Assembly: GCF_014199945.1 (NCBI RefSeq)
Contig: NZ_JACHOR010000003.1
Coordinates: forward strand, 1 to 64,000
Length of the DNA stretch: 64,000 nt
From: Brevundimonas variabilis
GTDB lineage: Bacteria > Pseudomonadota > Alphaproteobacteria > Caulobacterales > Caulobacteraceae
Direction of reading: 5' to 3'
The notes under the pieces were generated by a model. That model saw nothing but the letters and a program-made list of their open reading frames with translations. It had not been told where the DNA came from and did not search any database. A program made the position numbers and the translations under genes. Of this stretch, positions 53,790-63,620 are shown piece by piece (positions within the stretch are counted from its first letter, which is position 1; each line of letters opens with the position of its first letter).

Positions 53790-54623
53790 TTAGCGAGCCT
53801 TCTTAACGTGGCGGGTACGGATGATGTACTTGTCCGTCGACTTGTTCTTGCGGGTGCGCGTGCCCTTGGTGTCCTTGCCCCACGGCGTAACCGGGGTACG
53901 ACCACCAGAGGTCCGGCCTTCACCACCACCGTGCGGGTGGTCGACCGGGTTCATGGCAACACCGCGAACGTGCGGACGGAAGCCCATGTGACGAACGCGA
54001 CCAGCCTTGCCGAGGTTCTGGTTCATGTGGTCGGCGTTGGAAACAGCGCCCACCGTGGCCATGCAGCCGTCCAGAACCATGCGCAGCTCGCCCGAGCCGA
54101 GGCGGATCTGGGCATAGCCCTGATCGCGACCCACCAGCTGGGCATAGGCACCGGCCGAACGGGCCAGCTGAGCGCCCTTGCCGGGCTTCATTTCCACGCA
54201 GTGAATGATCGTGCCGACCGGGATCGAACGCAGCGGCATGGCATTGCCAGGCTTCACGTCGGTCTTTTCGCCGGCCACGATCGTGTCACCCGCCTTCAGG
54301 CGTTGCGGGGCGACGATGTAGGCCTTTTCGCCGTCCTCGTACGTGACGAGAGCGATGAAGGCGGTCCGGTTCGGATCGTACTCAAGACGCTCGACGGTCG
54401 CCGTCATGAACTTGCGGCGCTTGAAGTCGATCTTGCGATACAGGCGCTTGGCACCACCGCCGCGGAAGCGGACAGCGATACGACCGCCCTGACCGCGTCC
54501 ACCCGACTTGGTCAGGCCCTCGGTCAGCGACTTCTCGGGACGACCCTTGTGGAGTTCCGAGCGATCGATCAGCACCAAGGCGCGACGGCCCGGCGATGTC
54601 GGATTGTATGTTTTCAAGGCCAT
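53790..54623 (-). CDS. rplB: 50S ribosomal protein L2
   Basis: 277 residues, [60 protein letters not shown] (including the His near the peptidyl-transferase centre) and [20 protein letters not shown]. It is 4 bases from rplW. Confidence 0.99.
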   Translation of the reverse strand: MALKTYNPTSPGRRALVLIDRSELHKGRPEKSLTEGLTKSGGRGQGGRIAVRFRGGGAKRLYRKIDFKRRKFMTATVERLEYDPNRTAFIALVTYEDGEKAYIVAPQRLKAGDTIVAGEKTDVKPGNAMPLRSIPVGTIIHCVEMKPGKGAQLARSAGAYAQLVGRDQGYAQIRLGSGELRMVLDGCMATVGAVSNADHMNQNLGKAGRVRHMGFRPHVRGVAMNPVDHPHGGGEGRTSGGRTPVTPWGKDTKGTRTRKNKSTDKYIIRTRHVKKAR

Positions 54624-54627
54624 CTGA

Positions 54628-54933
54628 TCAGAGCCCCGTGGTGACGTCGATCGACTGGCCTTCGGCCAGCGTCACGATCGCTTTTTTGATGTCGACCCGA
54701 CGACCCATGATGCCGCGGAAGCGCTTGGTCTTGCCCTTTTGAACCAGGGTGTTGACCTTCAGGACGTTGACCTTGAACAGGCTTTCGACCGCAGCAGCGA
54801 TCTCGTCCTTGGTCGAGGTTCCGGAAACGCGGAACACGACCTTGTTCTGCTCCGACAGGATCGTCGCCTTCTCGGTGATGATCGGCGACAGGATGGTGTC
54901 GTAGTGTTTTGCGGTTGGATTGGCGCCGGCCAT
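54628..54933 (-). CDS. rplW: 50S ribosomal protein L23
   Basis: 101 residues, [40 protein letters not shown] and [21 protein letters not shown]23 is the docking site at the tunnel exit for trigger factor and SRP. The ATG overlaps the rplD stop (TAATG). Confidence 0.99.
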   Translation of the reverse strand: MAGANPTAKHYDTILSPIITEKATILSEQNKVVFRVSGTSTKDEIAAAVESLFKVNVLKVNTLVQKGKTKRFRGIMGRRVDIKKAIVTLAEGQSIDVTTGL

Positions 54934-55601
54934 TACGCGGCTTCCTTCTGAGCTTGCTCGCGACGCGAGGGCTTGTAGTCGGCATAGGTGGCCTCGATGG
55001 CCTCCACGGCGGACTTCGACAGCACCAGCTTGTCAGCGCGCAGGATGTCATAGACGTTCAGACCGGCGTTCGGCAGCACGTCAACCATCGGGATGTTGCG
55101 AGCAGCCAGACCGAAGTTCACGTCGACTTCCGGTCCGGCGATGATCAGCGTGCGGGTCCAGCCCAGCTTGCCGAACGTTTCGCGCAGGGCGGCCGTCTTG
55201 GCGTCCTTGACCGTCAGGGCGTCGACCACGACCAGGTCGCCGGCCTTGGCCTTGGCGGACAGGGCGTGACGCAGGGCGAGAGCGCGAACCTTCTTGGGCA
55301 GGGAGAAGCCATGGTCGCGAACGACCGGGCCGAAGGCACGCGAACCACCGACGAACTGCGGGGCGCGACGCGAACCGTGACGAGCGCCGCCGGTTCCCTT
55401 CTGCTTGTACATCTTCTTGCCGGTACGCGAGTTCTCGTTCCGGGTCTGCACCTTGTGGGTACCGGCACGGCGCTTGGCCAGCTGCCAGTTGACGTAACGG
55501 GCCAGGAGATCGCCGCGGATGTCAGAGATGCCGAAAACGGCGTCCGACAGTTCGACGTCACCGGCGGCACCGCCGTCGAGTTTGATGACCGAGAGTTTCA
55601 T
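54933..55601 (-). CDS. rplD: 50S ribosomal protein L4
   Basis: 222 residues, [20 protein letters not shown], then the loop region [20 protein letters not shown] and [21 protein letters not shown]4's extended loop reaches the exit tunnel. In Escherichia coli L4 also attenuates the S10 operon. It shares one base with rplC. Confidence 0.98.
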   Translation of the reverse strand: MKLSVIKLDGGAAGDVELSDAVFGISDIRGDLLARYVNWQLAKRRAGTHKVQTRNENSRTGKKMYKQKGTGGARHGSRRAPQFVGGSRAFGPVVRDHGFSLPKKVRALALRHALSAKAKAGDLVVVDALTVKDAKTAALRETFGKLGWTRTLIIAGPEVDVNFGLAARNIPMVDVLPNAGLNVYDILRADKLVLSKSAVEAIEATYADYKPSRREQAQKEAA

Positions 55602-56353
55602 TACGCTTCACCGCCTTCGACGGTCTCGACCGAGGCTGGCTCTTCAGCCGGCGTTTCGGCGGGAGCCGCATCGACCTGACCATTCTTCTTGAACGAGCCG
55701 GGGAACGGCAGGTCAGCGAACGGCTTCTTGTGCGCGTCGCGGACCTTGACCCACGAACCTTCGTGGCCGGGGACAGCGCCCTTGACCATCAGCAGACCAC
55801 GCTCGACGTCCACGCGGACGATCGTCAGGTTCTGCGTGGTGACCACCTCGTTACCGAGTTGGCCGGCCATCTTCTTGCCCTTGAAGGTCTTGCCCGGATC
55901 CTGTCGCTGACCGGTGGAACCCAGCGAACGGTGCGACACGGACACACCGTGTGACGCCCGCAGACCGCCGAAGTTCCAGCGCTTCATACCGCCCTGGAAG
56001 CCCTTGCCGATCGTCTCGCCCTGGATGTCCACCTTCTGGCCGGCGACGAAATGGTCGGCCGAAAGAGTGGCACCCACGTCGATCAGCGCGTCTTCCGACA
56101 CGCGGAACTCGGCGACGATGTGCTTGGGCTCGACTTCTGCATTCGCAAACGTCGTGCGTTGAGCCTTGTTGGTGTTCTTTGCCTTTTTGGCTCCGGCACC
56201 GAGTTGCAGGGCGACGTAGCCGTCCCGCTCCTTGGTACGCTGGCCCACGACCTGGCAGCCATCAAGCTCCAGAATCGTGACCGGGATATGCGCGCCATCT
56301 TCAGCGAAGAGACGCGTCATTCCCAGTTTTTTGGCGATCACGCCCGTGCGCAT
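55601..56353 (-). CDS. rplC: 50S ribosomal protein L3, with acidic C-terminal tail
   Basis: 250 residues, [20 protein letters not shown], then the W-finger region [40 protein letters not shown] and [20 protein letters not shown]. Compared with about 210 residues in other bacteria, a tail of about 30 residues ([20 protein letters not shown]) is added, Ala/Glu-rich. It follows rpsJ by 22 bases. Confidence 0.98.
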   Translation of the reverse strand: MRTGVIAKKLGMTRLFAEDGAHIPVTILELDGCQVVGQRTKERDGYVALQLGAGAKKAKNTNKAQRTTFANAEVEPKHIVAEFRVSEDALIDVGATLSADHFVAGQKVDIQGETIGKGFQGGMKRWNFGGLRASHGVSVSHRSLGSTGQRQDPGKTFKGKKMAGQLGNEVVTTQNLTIVRVDVERGLLMVKGAVPGHEGSWVKVRDAHKKPFADLPFPGSFKKNGQVDAAPAETPAEEPASVETVEGGEA

Positions 56354-56375
56354 ATCGGATCCCGCCTTTGTTTCT

Positions 56376-56681
<306 letters not shown>

Positions 56682-56928
56682 ATCGGTCGTATTTCCCAAG
56701 CAGGCGAACCTGCGTCCCTGTGAACCATTTCAAAGACCGGAGGCCTTCGGGCACGGATGCCCTCAGAGTACGCACGTCCGCAAAAACGATCGGCCCACGC
56801 AGTCGCCCGCGAGAGCCGTTGAAGTCCTGGTCATCTGCAAAGAACAGTGTCTCAGGTCGTTCCTGCGGACCGCGTCTGCAACTCGCCCCGGGGGGTTCGC
56901 TGCACAGCCGGTCCAACAAGAGTTGGCG

Positions 56929-56957
56929 CTTATGACGATCGATTCCGATTTGGTCAA
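56929..56957 (-). promoter_or_regulatory. Proposed sigma70-type promoter of the S10 operon
   Basis: TTGACC (56957-56952) and CATAAG (56934-56929) on the minus strand, 17 bases apart. The -35 hexamer matches that of the str-operon candidate. It starts just after the upstream terminator, in the right place to drive rpsJ and the whole downstream block. Confidence 0.5.
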
Positions 56958-56980
56958 GCCGCCTTTGGTTCCAAGGCACG

Positions 56981-57016
56981 AAAAAGGCCCGGGAGGGTTC
57001 CAATCGCCCGGGCCTT
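56981..57016 (-). terminator. Rho-independent terminator after the GIN-domain gene
   Basis: Arms AAGGCCCGGG (56984-56993) and CCCGGGCCTT (57007-57016) with a 13-base loop, then TTTTT on the minus strand (As at 56981-56985). It separates the 57041-57913 gene from the S10 promoter. Confidence 0.85.
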
Positions 57017-57040
57017 CTCTCGACGATCGAATGACGGGTC

Positions 57041-57913
57041 TTAAGGCCCGACGATCACCCGACCGGAGCCCGGAGTGCTGCGCGATAGATTCCCGGTGAC
57101 GGACGCGAGACGGATGTCACCAGACCCGGCGACATTGGCTTCAGCATCCCGCGCGCGTCCCCGGAAGGCGATATCGCCCGACCCCATGATGTTGGCTTCG
57201 ACGTTTGTCGCTTCTCCTCCACGCACCTCGATATTGCCGGAGCCCAGGATATTGGCCTCGAGATCTCCGTCCACGCGCGCCACGTCGATATTGCCTGAGC
57301 CCAGAATGTTCGCTTCCAGATCGCGCGTCGCGCCAGCGGTGATGTTTCCGGACCCTGCGATGTTGACCTCAAGCGAACGCGATGTCCCGGCCCGGAAGTC
57401 GCCCGAGCCAGCCAGCGACAGTTCGAGGCTCCCCGTCGTGTTTGCGACGGTCCAGTTCCCGCAACCGCCATTGCCGACCGCGATCGATGTCGCGCCACGC
57501 CCGACGGAACCATAGACCGCGCCGCTTTCCACCGACACCTCCACGTCGCGCGGCGTGCGCAGCACGATCAGCGGCGCTTCACTCAGGTTGACCCGTCCAA
57601 ACTGGCGCAGTTCGACCGAGGCCCCCTCCCCCGGTTGGCGGCGATCACCACCTCCACTTCGGCAGTTGCGGATCGCGTTGCGACCCAGATCACCGTCGAT
57701 ACGGACCTGATTGCCCCGCCGAATGACCCTGGGTGCCGGGAGGTTCGCCGAGCCCGGTTCGATCTCGACGCCGACATCGGTCCGGTCCTCGACGATGACG
57801 ACGACGCGCGCCACGGCATTCCGGAGCTCGACCTCCTGGGCCGAGGCCGGCGCGGCCATTGCGACGGTGGCCAGGGCGGCCAGCGATACGGCGGATGCGA
57901 TGACGGTCTTCAT
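57041..57913 (-). CDS. Secreted GIN-domain (DUF2807-like) protein
   Basis: 290 residues with a signal peptide (MKTVIASAVSLAALATVAMA, cleavage after ASA). The second half repeats the motif (L/A)EANI(L/M)GSGNI, as in LAGSGDFRAG, NIAGSGNITA, NILGSGNIDV and NILGSGNIEV, about 20 residues apart, which folds as a right-handed beta-helix typical of the DUF2807/GIN family. A CRSGGGD segment lies in the middle and a short GGCGNW follows. These proteins are exported; function is mostly unknown. It has its own terminator, so it is probably monocistronic. Confidence 0.85.
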   Translation of the reverse strand: MKTVIASAVSLAALATVAMAAPASAQEVELRNAVARVVVIVEDRTDVGVEIEPGSANLPAPRVIRRGNQVRIDGDLGRNAIRNCRSGGGDRRQPGEGASVELRQFGRVNLSEAPLIVLRTPRDVEVSVESGAVYGSVGRGATSIAVGNGGCGNWTVANTTGSLELSLAGSGDFRAGTSRSLEVNIAGSGNITAGATRDLEANILGSGNIDVARVDGDLEANILGSGNIEVRGGEATNVEANIMGSGDIAFRGRARDAEANVAGSGDIRLASVTGNLSRSTPGSGRVIVGP

Positions 57914-58082
57914 GACGACGGGTCCCTCTGCGGTGTTGATGCAAAGGTGCCGTCACGATCCCGGGGAGTCATTTTAACTCGACGTCATGACGTCGAATTC
58001 ATCTTGGACCGGTTGCCTACTGGCTGCTTTCCCCAGGCGTGAGGAAGCCAGCTGATGGGTTGAGCTGCGGCTGGCGCAGGGT

Positions 58083-58991
58083 TCACGCCCGGATCGCGCC
58101 GGCCCCGTCAGCCGCGCCGATCTCCGGCTCGAAGTCCCGCTCGAAGGTCGCGATCCGGCTCTTCAGCCCGCCGACACGCTTCAACGCCAGCGACGCTGCC
58201 CAGCGGGCCGCAAGCTCCGGCATGGCCATGCCGTCCGTGAAACGGGGCGACAGTCCGCGGCTGCGCAACACGGCGTTGGTATAAAGTGCGCCGTTGCGAA
58301 GCCGCGACGGCCAGGTCTGAAAGTCCATCGACAACGATACACAGAACCGGTCCAGGTTCTCGACCCTGTGCGGCGCGTAGAGCGGCCACGTCAGGGCCTC
58401 GCCGGGTTCAAGATCTATCACCCGGGCATACGCCTCGAACGCGCGGCTGTAGGGAATTTCTTCCGCGGTCTGTCGCGCCACAACCTGTTCCATCGCGATC
58501 TCCGGAAGATGGGTCTCGTCGCCCGGATACACGAACAGCCGCTTGCGACCCCGCATATGGAACAGCACGACCCCTGACGCGTCGAAATGATAGGGTACCT
58601 TTGCCGCCGGCGACGACAGGATCAACTGGCCGGCATTCTTGACGGCCTTCATCCCCGGATAGGTCGCCTGGATGTCTTTGAACGCCTCCATGGCGGCGGC
58701 CCAAAGCGCTGGACAGCCCGTTTCCACGCCCCTGAGATTGACCCACAACCGACCGCCCTGGATGGCTTCCAGCAAACCTTCGCCTGACAAACGTCCCCGT
58801 GCTCCGGTTTTCAGCGAAGCCTGACCCTCGTCATCATAGTCGTACAGGTTGATATCGATCAGATGCGCCGGATAGGTGTCCAACACCTGAGCCAGTGCGG
58901 CGTCGGCCGCAAAGCCCCGAGCGTTCAAAGTATGGGGATGCTTCTTCGCCTCTGCGATCGGGCCGGGATAGCGCGTACGACGGTCATTCAT
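58083..58991 (-). CDS. Cupin/JmjC-like protein, 302 residues
   Basis: It starts MNDRRTRYPGPIAEAKKHPH at ATG 58991, which overlaps the stop of the acetyltransferase (ATGA), so the two are coupled. A HxD motif (H135-F-D137 in KVPYHFDASGVVLFHMRG) plus a distal His208 (YAPHRVENLDRF) fit the metal triad of Fe(II)/2-oxoglutarate dioxygenase-like cupins (JmjC or aspartyl-hydroxylase branches). The RKRLFVYPGDE strand is in the right place. Substrate unknown. It is co-transcribed with the GNAT-type gene, suggesting one small modification pathway. Confidence 0.72.
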   Translation of the reverse strand: MNDRRTRYPGPIAEAKKHPHTLNARGFAADAALAQVLDTYPAHLIDINLYDYDDEGQASLKTGARGRLSGEGLLEAIQGGRLWVNLRGVETGCPALWAAAMEAFKDIQATYPGMKAVKNAGQLILSSPAAKVPYHFDASGVVLFHMRGRKRLFVYPGDETHLPEIAMEQVVARQTAEEIPYSRAFEAYARVIDLEPGEALTWPLYAPHRVENLDRFCVSLSMDFQTWPSRLRNGALYTNAVLRSRGLSPRFTDGMAMPELAARWAASLALKRVGGLKSRIATFERDFEPEIGAADGAGAIRA

Positions 58992-60154
58992 TGTGGATCC
59001 AGGGCCGCTGCTATCGGTGCGGGAGCCTTGCACGTCACTTTGTTCAGCGCTGCGCCGACGGCACCCAGAGCGCCCTTTACGCGGTCAATCCGGTTCGTTT
59101 CACACGCCTCGATCGCTGACCACCGCCGCCGGACGCTGATTTTCAGCTTCTCGGCGCGATCGGGATCCGCTGTCGCCATCACACCGGCCACGGCCTCGGT
59201 TACTGCGGCGCGGAAGCCGGGCCGCTGGACAAAGGCCTCCCTCACGACCTGTGACGTGTCGCAGAAGTACTTCTTGTATCCCTCGCCACCAAAGCCAAAG
59301 TCGAAGACGCGGTAACCCTGTTCGGACGCTAACCGCATGGTGTCCAGAGTAAGCAGAATGCCGGGCGAACACCGAGACAGTCGCGGCTCATAGGCTGGAA
59401 ACCAGAAATGGTAGTGCCCGCCAGCATGCAGGGAGTATTCCACTGCGGTCAGCTTGCCGCCTGCCCACATCGCCGCAAGCGAACCGCCAAAGCCATCGCT
59501 CGCCCCCGCCATCAGGTCGCGCAGGAGTTGCTGCGTCCACCCGCAGGCGAAGACGTCGTGTCGTCCCGTACGTCGATACTGGGCCCGCTTCAGATCGATC
59601 AGATGATCAAGCATTGCCGGATCCTTGATGCCCAGCTCAACCCGCACCTCACCCAGTTCCGTCTCAAGGCTCCTTCGCGCGCGTTCCTTGTCCTTGTAAT
59701 ATTTGCCCCAGGTTTGGCGACGCTCGGCATACCAGTCTGCGTAACCCTCTGGCATTGTTACCAGAAGGGTTTCACGCGGCTCGCCAGCGGTCGCCGTCCC
59801 GACCCAGGCCCCGACATTCAGGCGGGTCGCGTTCATGACCGAGGCAACCTCCTCAAGCGAAGGCGCCTCGCCTCGCAGGGCAATAACCCCGTGATAGTCG
59901 TTCATTGGCGCAGCCAGAGGCTGGATCGACGATCCGCGTCGCTGGTGCGGGAAAAAGCCGATCGTGCGGTTTCCCCTGCGAAACACCGCGACAGCCGCAT
60001 GCGGGCTTACCCGCGCCGCGATCCTTGTGAAGTCAGGATGGAAATAGGGGCTGGCAAGCTCCGGATTGCCGGCGAGCATGGCGTGCCAAAGCGCGATGTC
60101 CGTCGCGTCGAGAGCTTCCACTCCGACGATCTCGACCCGCAAGGTCCCGCTCAT
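58988..60154 (-). CDS. BioF2/FemAB-like GNAT-fold acyltransferase, 388 residues
   Basis: From ATG 60154 (MSGTLRVEIVGVEALDATDI), with GGGA upstream; an in-frame ATG at 60169 has no ribosome-binding site. Two-lobe protein with WGKYYKDKERARRSLETELG, then the central LKRAQYRRTGRHDVF and the GNAT-like end HYHFWFPAYEPRLSRCSPG, VFDFGFGGEGYKKYF. The fold belongs to the acetyltransferase-6 (CelD/BcsL, FemAB-like) group, often linked to polysaccharide or peptide modification. It is upstream of and coupled to the cupin-like gene. Confidence 0.8.
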   Translation of the reverse strand: MSGTLRVEIVGVEALDATDIALWHAMLAGNPELASPYFHPDFTRIAARVSPHAAVAVFRRGNRTIGFFPHQRRGSSIQPLAAPMNDYHGVIALRGEAPSLEEVASVMNATRLNVGAWVGTATAGEPRETLLVTMPEGYADWYAERRQTWGKYYKDKERARRSLETELGEVRVELGIKDPAMLDHLIDLKRAQYRRTGRHDVFACGWTQQLLRDLMAGASDGFGGSLAAMWAGGKLTAVEYSLHAGGHYHFWFPAYEPRLSRCSPGILLTLDTMRLASEQGYRVFDFGFGGEGYKKYFCDTSQVVREAFVQRPGFRAAVTEAVAGVMATADPDRAEKLKISVRRRWSAIEACETNRIDRVKGALGAVGAALNKVTCKAPAPIAAALDPQ

Positions 60155-60297
60155 CTCGTCCCGCCTCATTATGGCTGATGCTTCGATAATGCCCGCGCGG
60201 CATTGCGACGGGGTTTAGGCACAGGGTGAATCGATCCCTAAAAGGAGCCTCAAAGGCGATCGTGCGTTGGTCTGTCCCGCTCACGGAACTGATCCGC

Positions 60298-60465
60298 ATG
60301 ACGACCCCCGACCCCCGCCAATCCGAAAACGAAAACCTCCGTCCACCCGCCAACGATGGCGAGCCCCCTCGCCCGGCAACGGAGCCAGAAGGCTCAGAGG
60401 GGTCGAGTAACTCTGGCAAAACGGAAACGGACCCCGCAACCGGCGAACAGAATCCCACAGACTAA
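60298..60465 (+). CDS. Possible short disordered protein, 55 residues
   Basis: A small frame starting MTTPDPRQSENENLRPPAND that is rich in Pro, Glu, Ser, Thr and Asn (EPPRPATEPEGSEGSSNSGK) and ends TGEQNPTD. Upstream bases offer only a weak ribosome-binding site. It resembles short disordered proteins but no family is known; it may be non-coding. The frame opens further upstream (60226). Confidence 0.25.
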   Translation: MTTPDPRQSENENLRPPANDGEPPRPATEPEGSEGSSNSGKTETDPATGEQNPTD

Positions 60466-60543
60466 GCCTCGGGATCGCTGGAGGCATAGGAACGCAGGAG
60501 TCTCTGGCGGAGTTAGAGAAGCTCACTTTCGCTAAGGACTGCC

Positions 60544-61656
60544 ATGCGTTTCAACCGAATGTCACCGATCGCCGCAATCGTCTTGATGGCGTGCAGCGGT
60601 GCGGAACCTGCGAACGTCACGACCGAACCCGCACGCCCAGCTTCGCCCGTCGTCGGTGTGGGCTCGGACACAGCGCTTCGACAGGCGATCGAGACAGCGA
60701 CATTTCAGCCAGGCTCCGCAAAGGCCGCCGGCCCCGCCTTCACCGCTACAAGCAGGCAAACGCCGCAACCGCCGGCATCTGGATCCAAGCCAGCCGTCTC
60801 GTCTGCAGGCGGGATCGATCCGGGTCTGATCCGCGCCCAGATCCTTCTGGATCGCGCCGCTTTTTCGCCGGGCGTGATCGATGGGCTTCCTGGCGAGAAT
60901 TCGACACAGGCGATTGCTGCCTACGAAAAAGCGAATGGCCTGCCCGAAGACGGAATCCTGGATGCCCAGGTCTTTGCCAGACTTGTCGCAAGCGACAAGG
61001 GGGTCGTTCTACAGGACTACACCCTGACGACGGCTGACATAGCGGGGCCCTACCTTGGAACAGTGCCTGAAAGCCTTGAGGCACAGGCAGAACTTGAGAG
61101 TGTCGGCTATGCCACGATTATGGAAGGCCTGGCAGAGCGCTTCCATACAACCGAGGCGCTGTTGGCGACGCTGAACCCCGGTGCCGACCTGACACGCTCT
61201 GGCACGGTGCTCGTGGTTCCTGCCGTTAGCCCCATGAAACTTGCGGCCGATGTGGCCCGCATTACCGTCGACAAAACCGAGCGGTCGGTGCGCGCCTATG
61301 ATGCCTCGGACAGGCTGATCGCCTTTTACCCGGCGACGATCGGCAGCGCGGAACGCCCGGCCCCTTCCGGCACAGTCACGGTTGTGGGTGTCGCTCCGGA
61401 GCCGAACTATACCTACGATCCGACGCGGGTAACCTTTGATCGGGGAGATAAGAAGCTTGTCATTCCGGCGGGGCCGAACAATCCGGTTGGGTCTGTCTGG
61501 ATCGACCTGTCGCGCGACACGTACGGGATTCACGGCACGCCCGACCCTTCGAAGATCGGCAAGACCTTCTCCAGCGGATGTGTCCGGCTGACAAACTGGG
61601 ACGCCGAGCAGCTGGCGGCCAGCGTCAAGCCTGGGGTCGAGGTCCGGTTTCTGTAA
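60544..61656 (+). CDS. L,D-transpeptidase (YkuD) with peptidoglycan-binding domains, predicted lipoprotein
   Basis: 370 residues; AAGGA precedes the ATG. The signal peptide has a lipobox-like LMAC (Cys17). Next come a peptidoglycan-binding helical domain (LLDRAAFSPGVIDGLPGENS, QAIAAYEKANGLPEDGILDA), a LysM-like stretch (MEGLAERFHTTEALLATLNP), and the YkuD catalytic domain with IHGTPDP and SSGCVRL (catalytic Cys346). It cross-links peptidoglycan (3-3) or anchors proteins to it. Convergent with the LVIVD gene. The lipobox lacks the usual long hydrophobic stretch, so lipidation is uncertain. Confidence 0.92.
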   Translation: MRFNRMSPIAAIVLMACSGAEPANVTTEPARPASPVVGVGSDTALRQAIETATFQPGSAKAAGPAFTATSRQTPQPPASGSKPAVSSAGGIDPGLIRAQILLDRAAFSPGVIDGLPGENSTQAIAAYEKANGLPEDGILDAQVFARLVASDKGVVLQDYTLTTADIAGPYLGTVPESLEAQAELESVGYATIMEGLAERFHTTEALLATLNPGADLTRSGTVLVVPAVSPMKLAADVARITVDKTERSVRAYDASDRLIAFYPATIGSAERPAPSGTVTVVGVAPEPNYTYDPTRVTFDRGDKKLVIPAGPNNPVGSVWIDLSRDTYGIHGTPDPSKIGKTFSSGCVRLTNWDAEQLAASVKPGVEVRFL

Positions 61657-61690
61657 CGTTGCCTTCCGGCTCGTCGACCTTGAAGACGGC

Positions 61691-61727
61691 CGAAAAAAAG
61701 GGCGGGTGATCTCGATCACCCGCCCTT
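61691..61727 (-). terminator. Rho-independent terminator between L,D-transpeptidase and LVIVD genes
   Basis: The 13-base arms AAGGGCGGGTGAT (61698-61710) and ATCACCCGCCCTT (61715-61727) are perfect, with a 4-base loop, followed on the minus strand by a run of Ts (As at 61693-61699). It serves the LVIVD gene (ends 61747), and its helix could also act on the convergent plus-strand transcript. Confidence 0.9.
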
Positions 61728-61746
61728 CATCCTCAAGGTCTTAGGG

Positions 61747-63597
61747 TCAGCCGGCCATTCGTTCGAACAGTCCAGCGAGCGCCTTCATGCGCATCTGGTC
61801 TGCACCCGTCGCCTTCTCAGACTCTGCGTTCAGGGTGCGAGCCAGTCGAGCCGCTCCGCGGGAATCTGGCGACCCTGCACGCCACGGGTCGATCTGGCTA
61901 CGGACCTCTGTGGCGAGTTCGGCATTCACGGCCGAAGCGCGGGTCAATTGATCCAGATAGGCTGTGGCCACGTCTGGGGTATCGGCCCAGACAGCCCGGG
62001 TCTGGGTCTGCGGGTTTATCGTGGCGACCATGACACTTTCTGCCGCAGCGATCTCCGCCGCCGACAGATACTGGCTTGGCACGAGCTTGAGCACGTCCAG
62101 GCCACGCGCAATCTCGCTCGAATAGATCCGTCCATTCAGCCAGTAAGCGGACCATGACCCACCCACGACCATTTTCGAGGCGTCGATCGGGCCCCGGTCG
62201 AAGTAGGCGATCTCGGTCGGGCGATTGGGGTCGGTAAAGTCCATGATGGACACCCCGCCCTGATACCAAGCTTGAACCATCAGGTCGCGCCCGGGCACAG
62301 GGATCAGGGTTCCGTTGTGAGCGACGCAGTTTTCGGTCGCCATCTGGATACCGGGCAGCTTGTAGAAATTCCGCCCTTCCATCGTGCGGTCTTCCCGGAC
62401 CGAAGCGATCAGGTTGGCACCCCAGTTGGCCGGGTCCTCGGCACGGCAGCGTGGCGACGTTCCGCCGCCCCATTCGTCCGTGAAGACGATCTTGTCCCCG
62501 ATGTTGTTGAACGTGGCCGAGTGCCAGTAGGCCATGTCCGGATCGAACAGATCGGATACCCGCTTCGGCGCTTCCGGGTTGGAAATGTCGAGGAGGATGC
62601 CGTTGCCGCTGCATGCCCCCGCCGCCAGGTTCAGTTCCGGATAGACCGTTATGTCGTGGCAATGGTTGGTTCCGGCAGTGCGCTGGCTGGACACGCCAGA
62701 CCGTCCCCCCTTCCAGAGGCCGGCAATGGCTCCTGTTTCGGCATCGGCAAAGATCCGCGGGCGCGCCACGATGGCGGCCTGCTCTGGAGCATCGAGCGGC
62801 ACCTTGATAACATCAATCGAATACAGTGCTGTCTCGGCATTCGTGCCAGGCTCGCCGTCAGAACAGATCGAGAGCTCGTCGGTTTTCCGCACCCCCGATG
62901 TTGCCGAGTTATAGATGTAAAGCACATTTGGGTCTGACGCGCTGGGCAGCAGGGTATGGGTGTGCGACCCGCGGCACGTCTGAACAGCGGCCACCTGGCG
63001 CGGTGCATTCAGGTCGGAGATATCGAAGATCCGGACGCCACGGAAACGTTCGGCGTTGACCTCGCCCTCGGCGTCCTTGACGCCGCAATCCAGCCGCGCG
63101 CGGTTCTGCTCGACCGACATGAACAGCAGGTTGCCGTGGACCGAGACGTCGCCCTGCCCGCCTGGACAGACCACCGACAGCACCAGTTCGGGGGCACCGC
63201 CTCGCGAGACGTCATAGCCGTTGAAGCCGTGGAAATTTCCCACAAACAGACGGCCGTTGGACATCGCCATATCGCTGTTGGCCAGGGCAAGGGCGCTGTA
63301 GCGCGGCGGACTTGCGCGATTGCGGGCCTGCAGCGCCTCGGCTTCGGCACGGTTCGTCGGGGGGGCAAACAGGGCGTCAGGATCGAAGAAGCCGGGGGGC
63401 GGCGCGACCGAATACTCCAGGGCAAGATTGGAAGCGGCAATCCCGGCATCACGCAAACCCCCGGTCAAGGCCGTCCGGGCATCCGGGAACACGGCAGGGG
63501 GACGCGGACCGGCGGGGGCCTGGGCTTGCGCCTGACCGACGGAAAACAGCAGACTCAGCGCAGCGGCAGAGCTGAACAGGCAGGATCGGATGGTCAT
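61747..63597 (-). CDS. Secreted LVIVD-repeat beta-propeller-like protein
   Basis: 616 residues from ATG 63597 behind GAGGGGC. The signal peptide is MTIRSCLFSSAAALSLLFSV with cleavage after AQA. The body has LVIVD-like repeats (VRIFDISDLNAPRQVAAV, ILLDISNPEAPKRVSDLF, VSIMDFTDPNRPTEIAYF) and conserved His clusters (GSHTHTL, NHCHDITVYPE, YWHSATF). A helical C-terminal tail follows. It lies 23 bases downstream of a DUF305 gene on the same strand, so the two are likely co-transcribed. Function unknown; exported. Confidence 0.87.
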   Translation of the reverse strand: MTIRSCLFSSAAALSLLFSVGQAQAQAPAGPRPPAVFPDARTALTGGLRDAGIAASNLALEYSVAPPPGFFDPDALFAPPTNRAEAEALQARNRASPPRYSALALANSDMAMSNGRLFVGNFHGFNGYDVSRGGAPELVLSVVCPGGQGDVSVHGNLLFMSVEQNRARLDCGVKDAEGEVNAERFRGVRIFDISDLNAPRQVAAVQTCRGSHTHTLLPSASDPNVLYIYNSATSGVRKTDELSICSDGEPGTNAETALYSIDVIKVPLDAPEQAAIVARPRIFADAETGAIAGLWKGGRSGVSSQRTAGTNHCHDITVYPELNLAAGACSGNGILLDISNPEAPKRVSDLFDPDMAYWHSATFNNIGDKIVFTDEWGGGTSPRCRAEDPANWGANLIASVREDRTMEGRNFYKLPGIQMATENCVAHNGTLIPVPGRDLMVQAWYQGGVSIMDFTDPNRPTEIAYFDRGPIDASKMVVGGSWSAYWLNGRIYSSEIARGLDVLKLVPSQYLSAAEIAAAESVMVATINPQTQTRAVWADTPDVATAYLDQLTRASAVNAELATEVRSQIDPWRAGSPDSRGAARLARTLNAESEKATGADQMRMKALAGLFERMAG

Positions 63598-63620
63598 GTT
63601 ACGCCCCTCAATGTGGTCGT

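Larger units (their letters stand above)
56682..57040. other. S10-operon leader and promoter region
   Basis: There is no gene in this 359-base stretch. It contains a proposed S10 promoter (56929-56957), a small hairpin (CCAAC-AAGA-GTTGG, 56913-56926) and the terminator of the GIN-domain gene (56981-57016). The long leader before rpsJ (about 240 bases) could hold regulatory structure. Confidence 0.5.
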
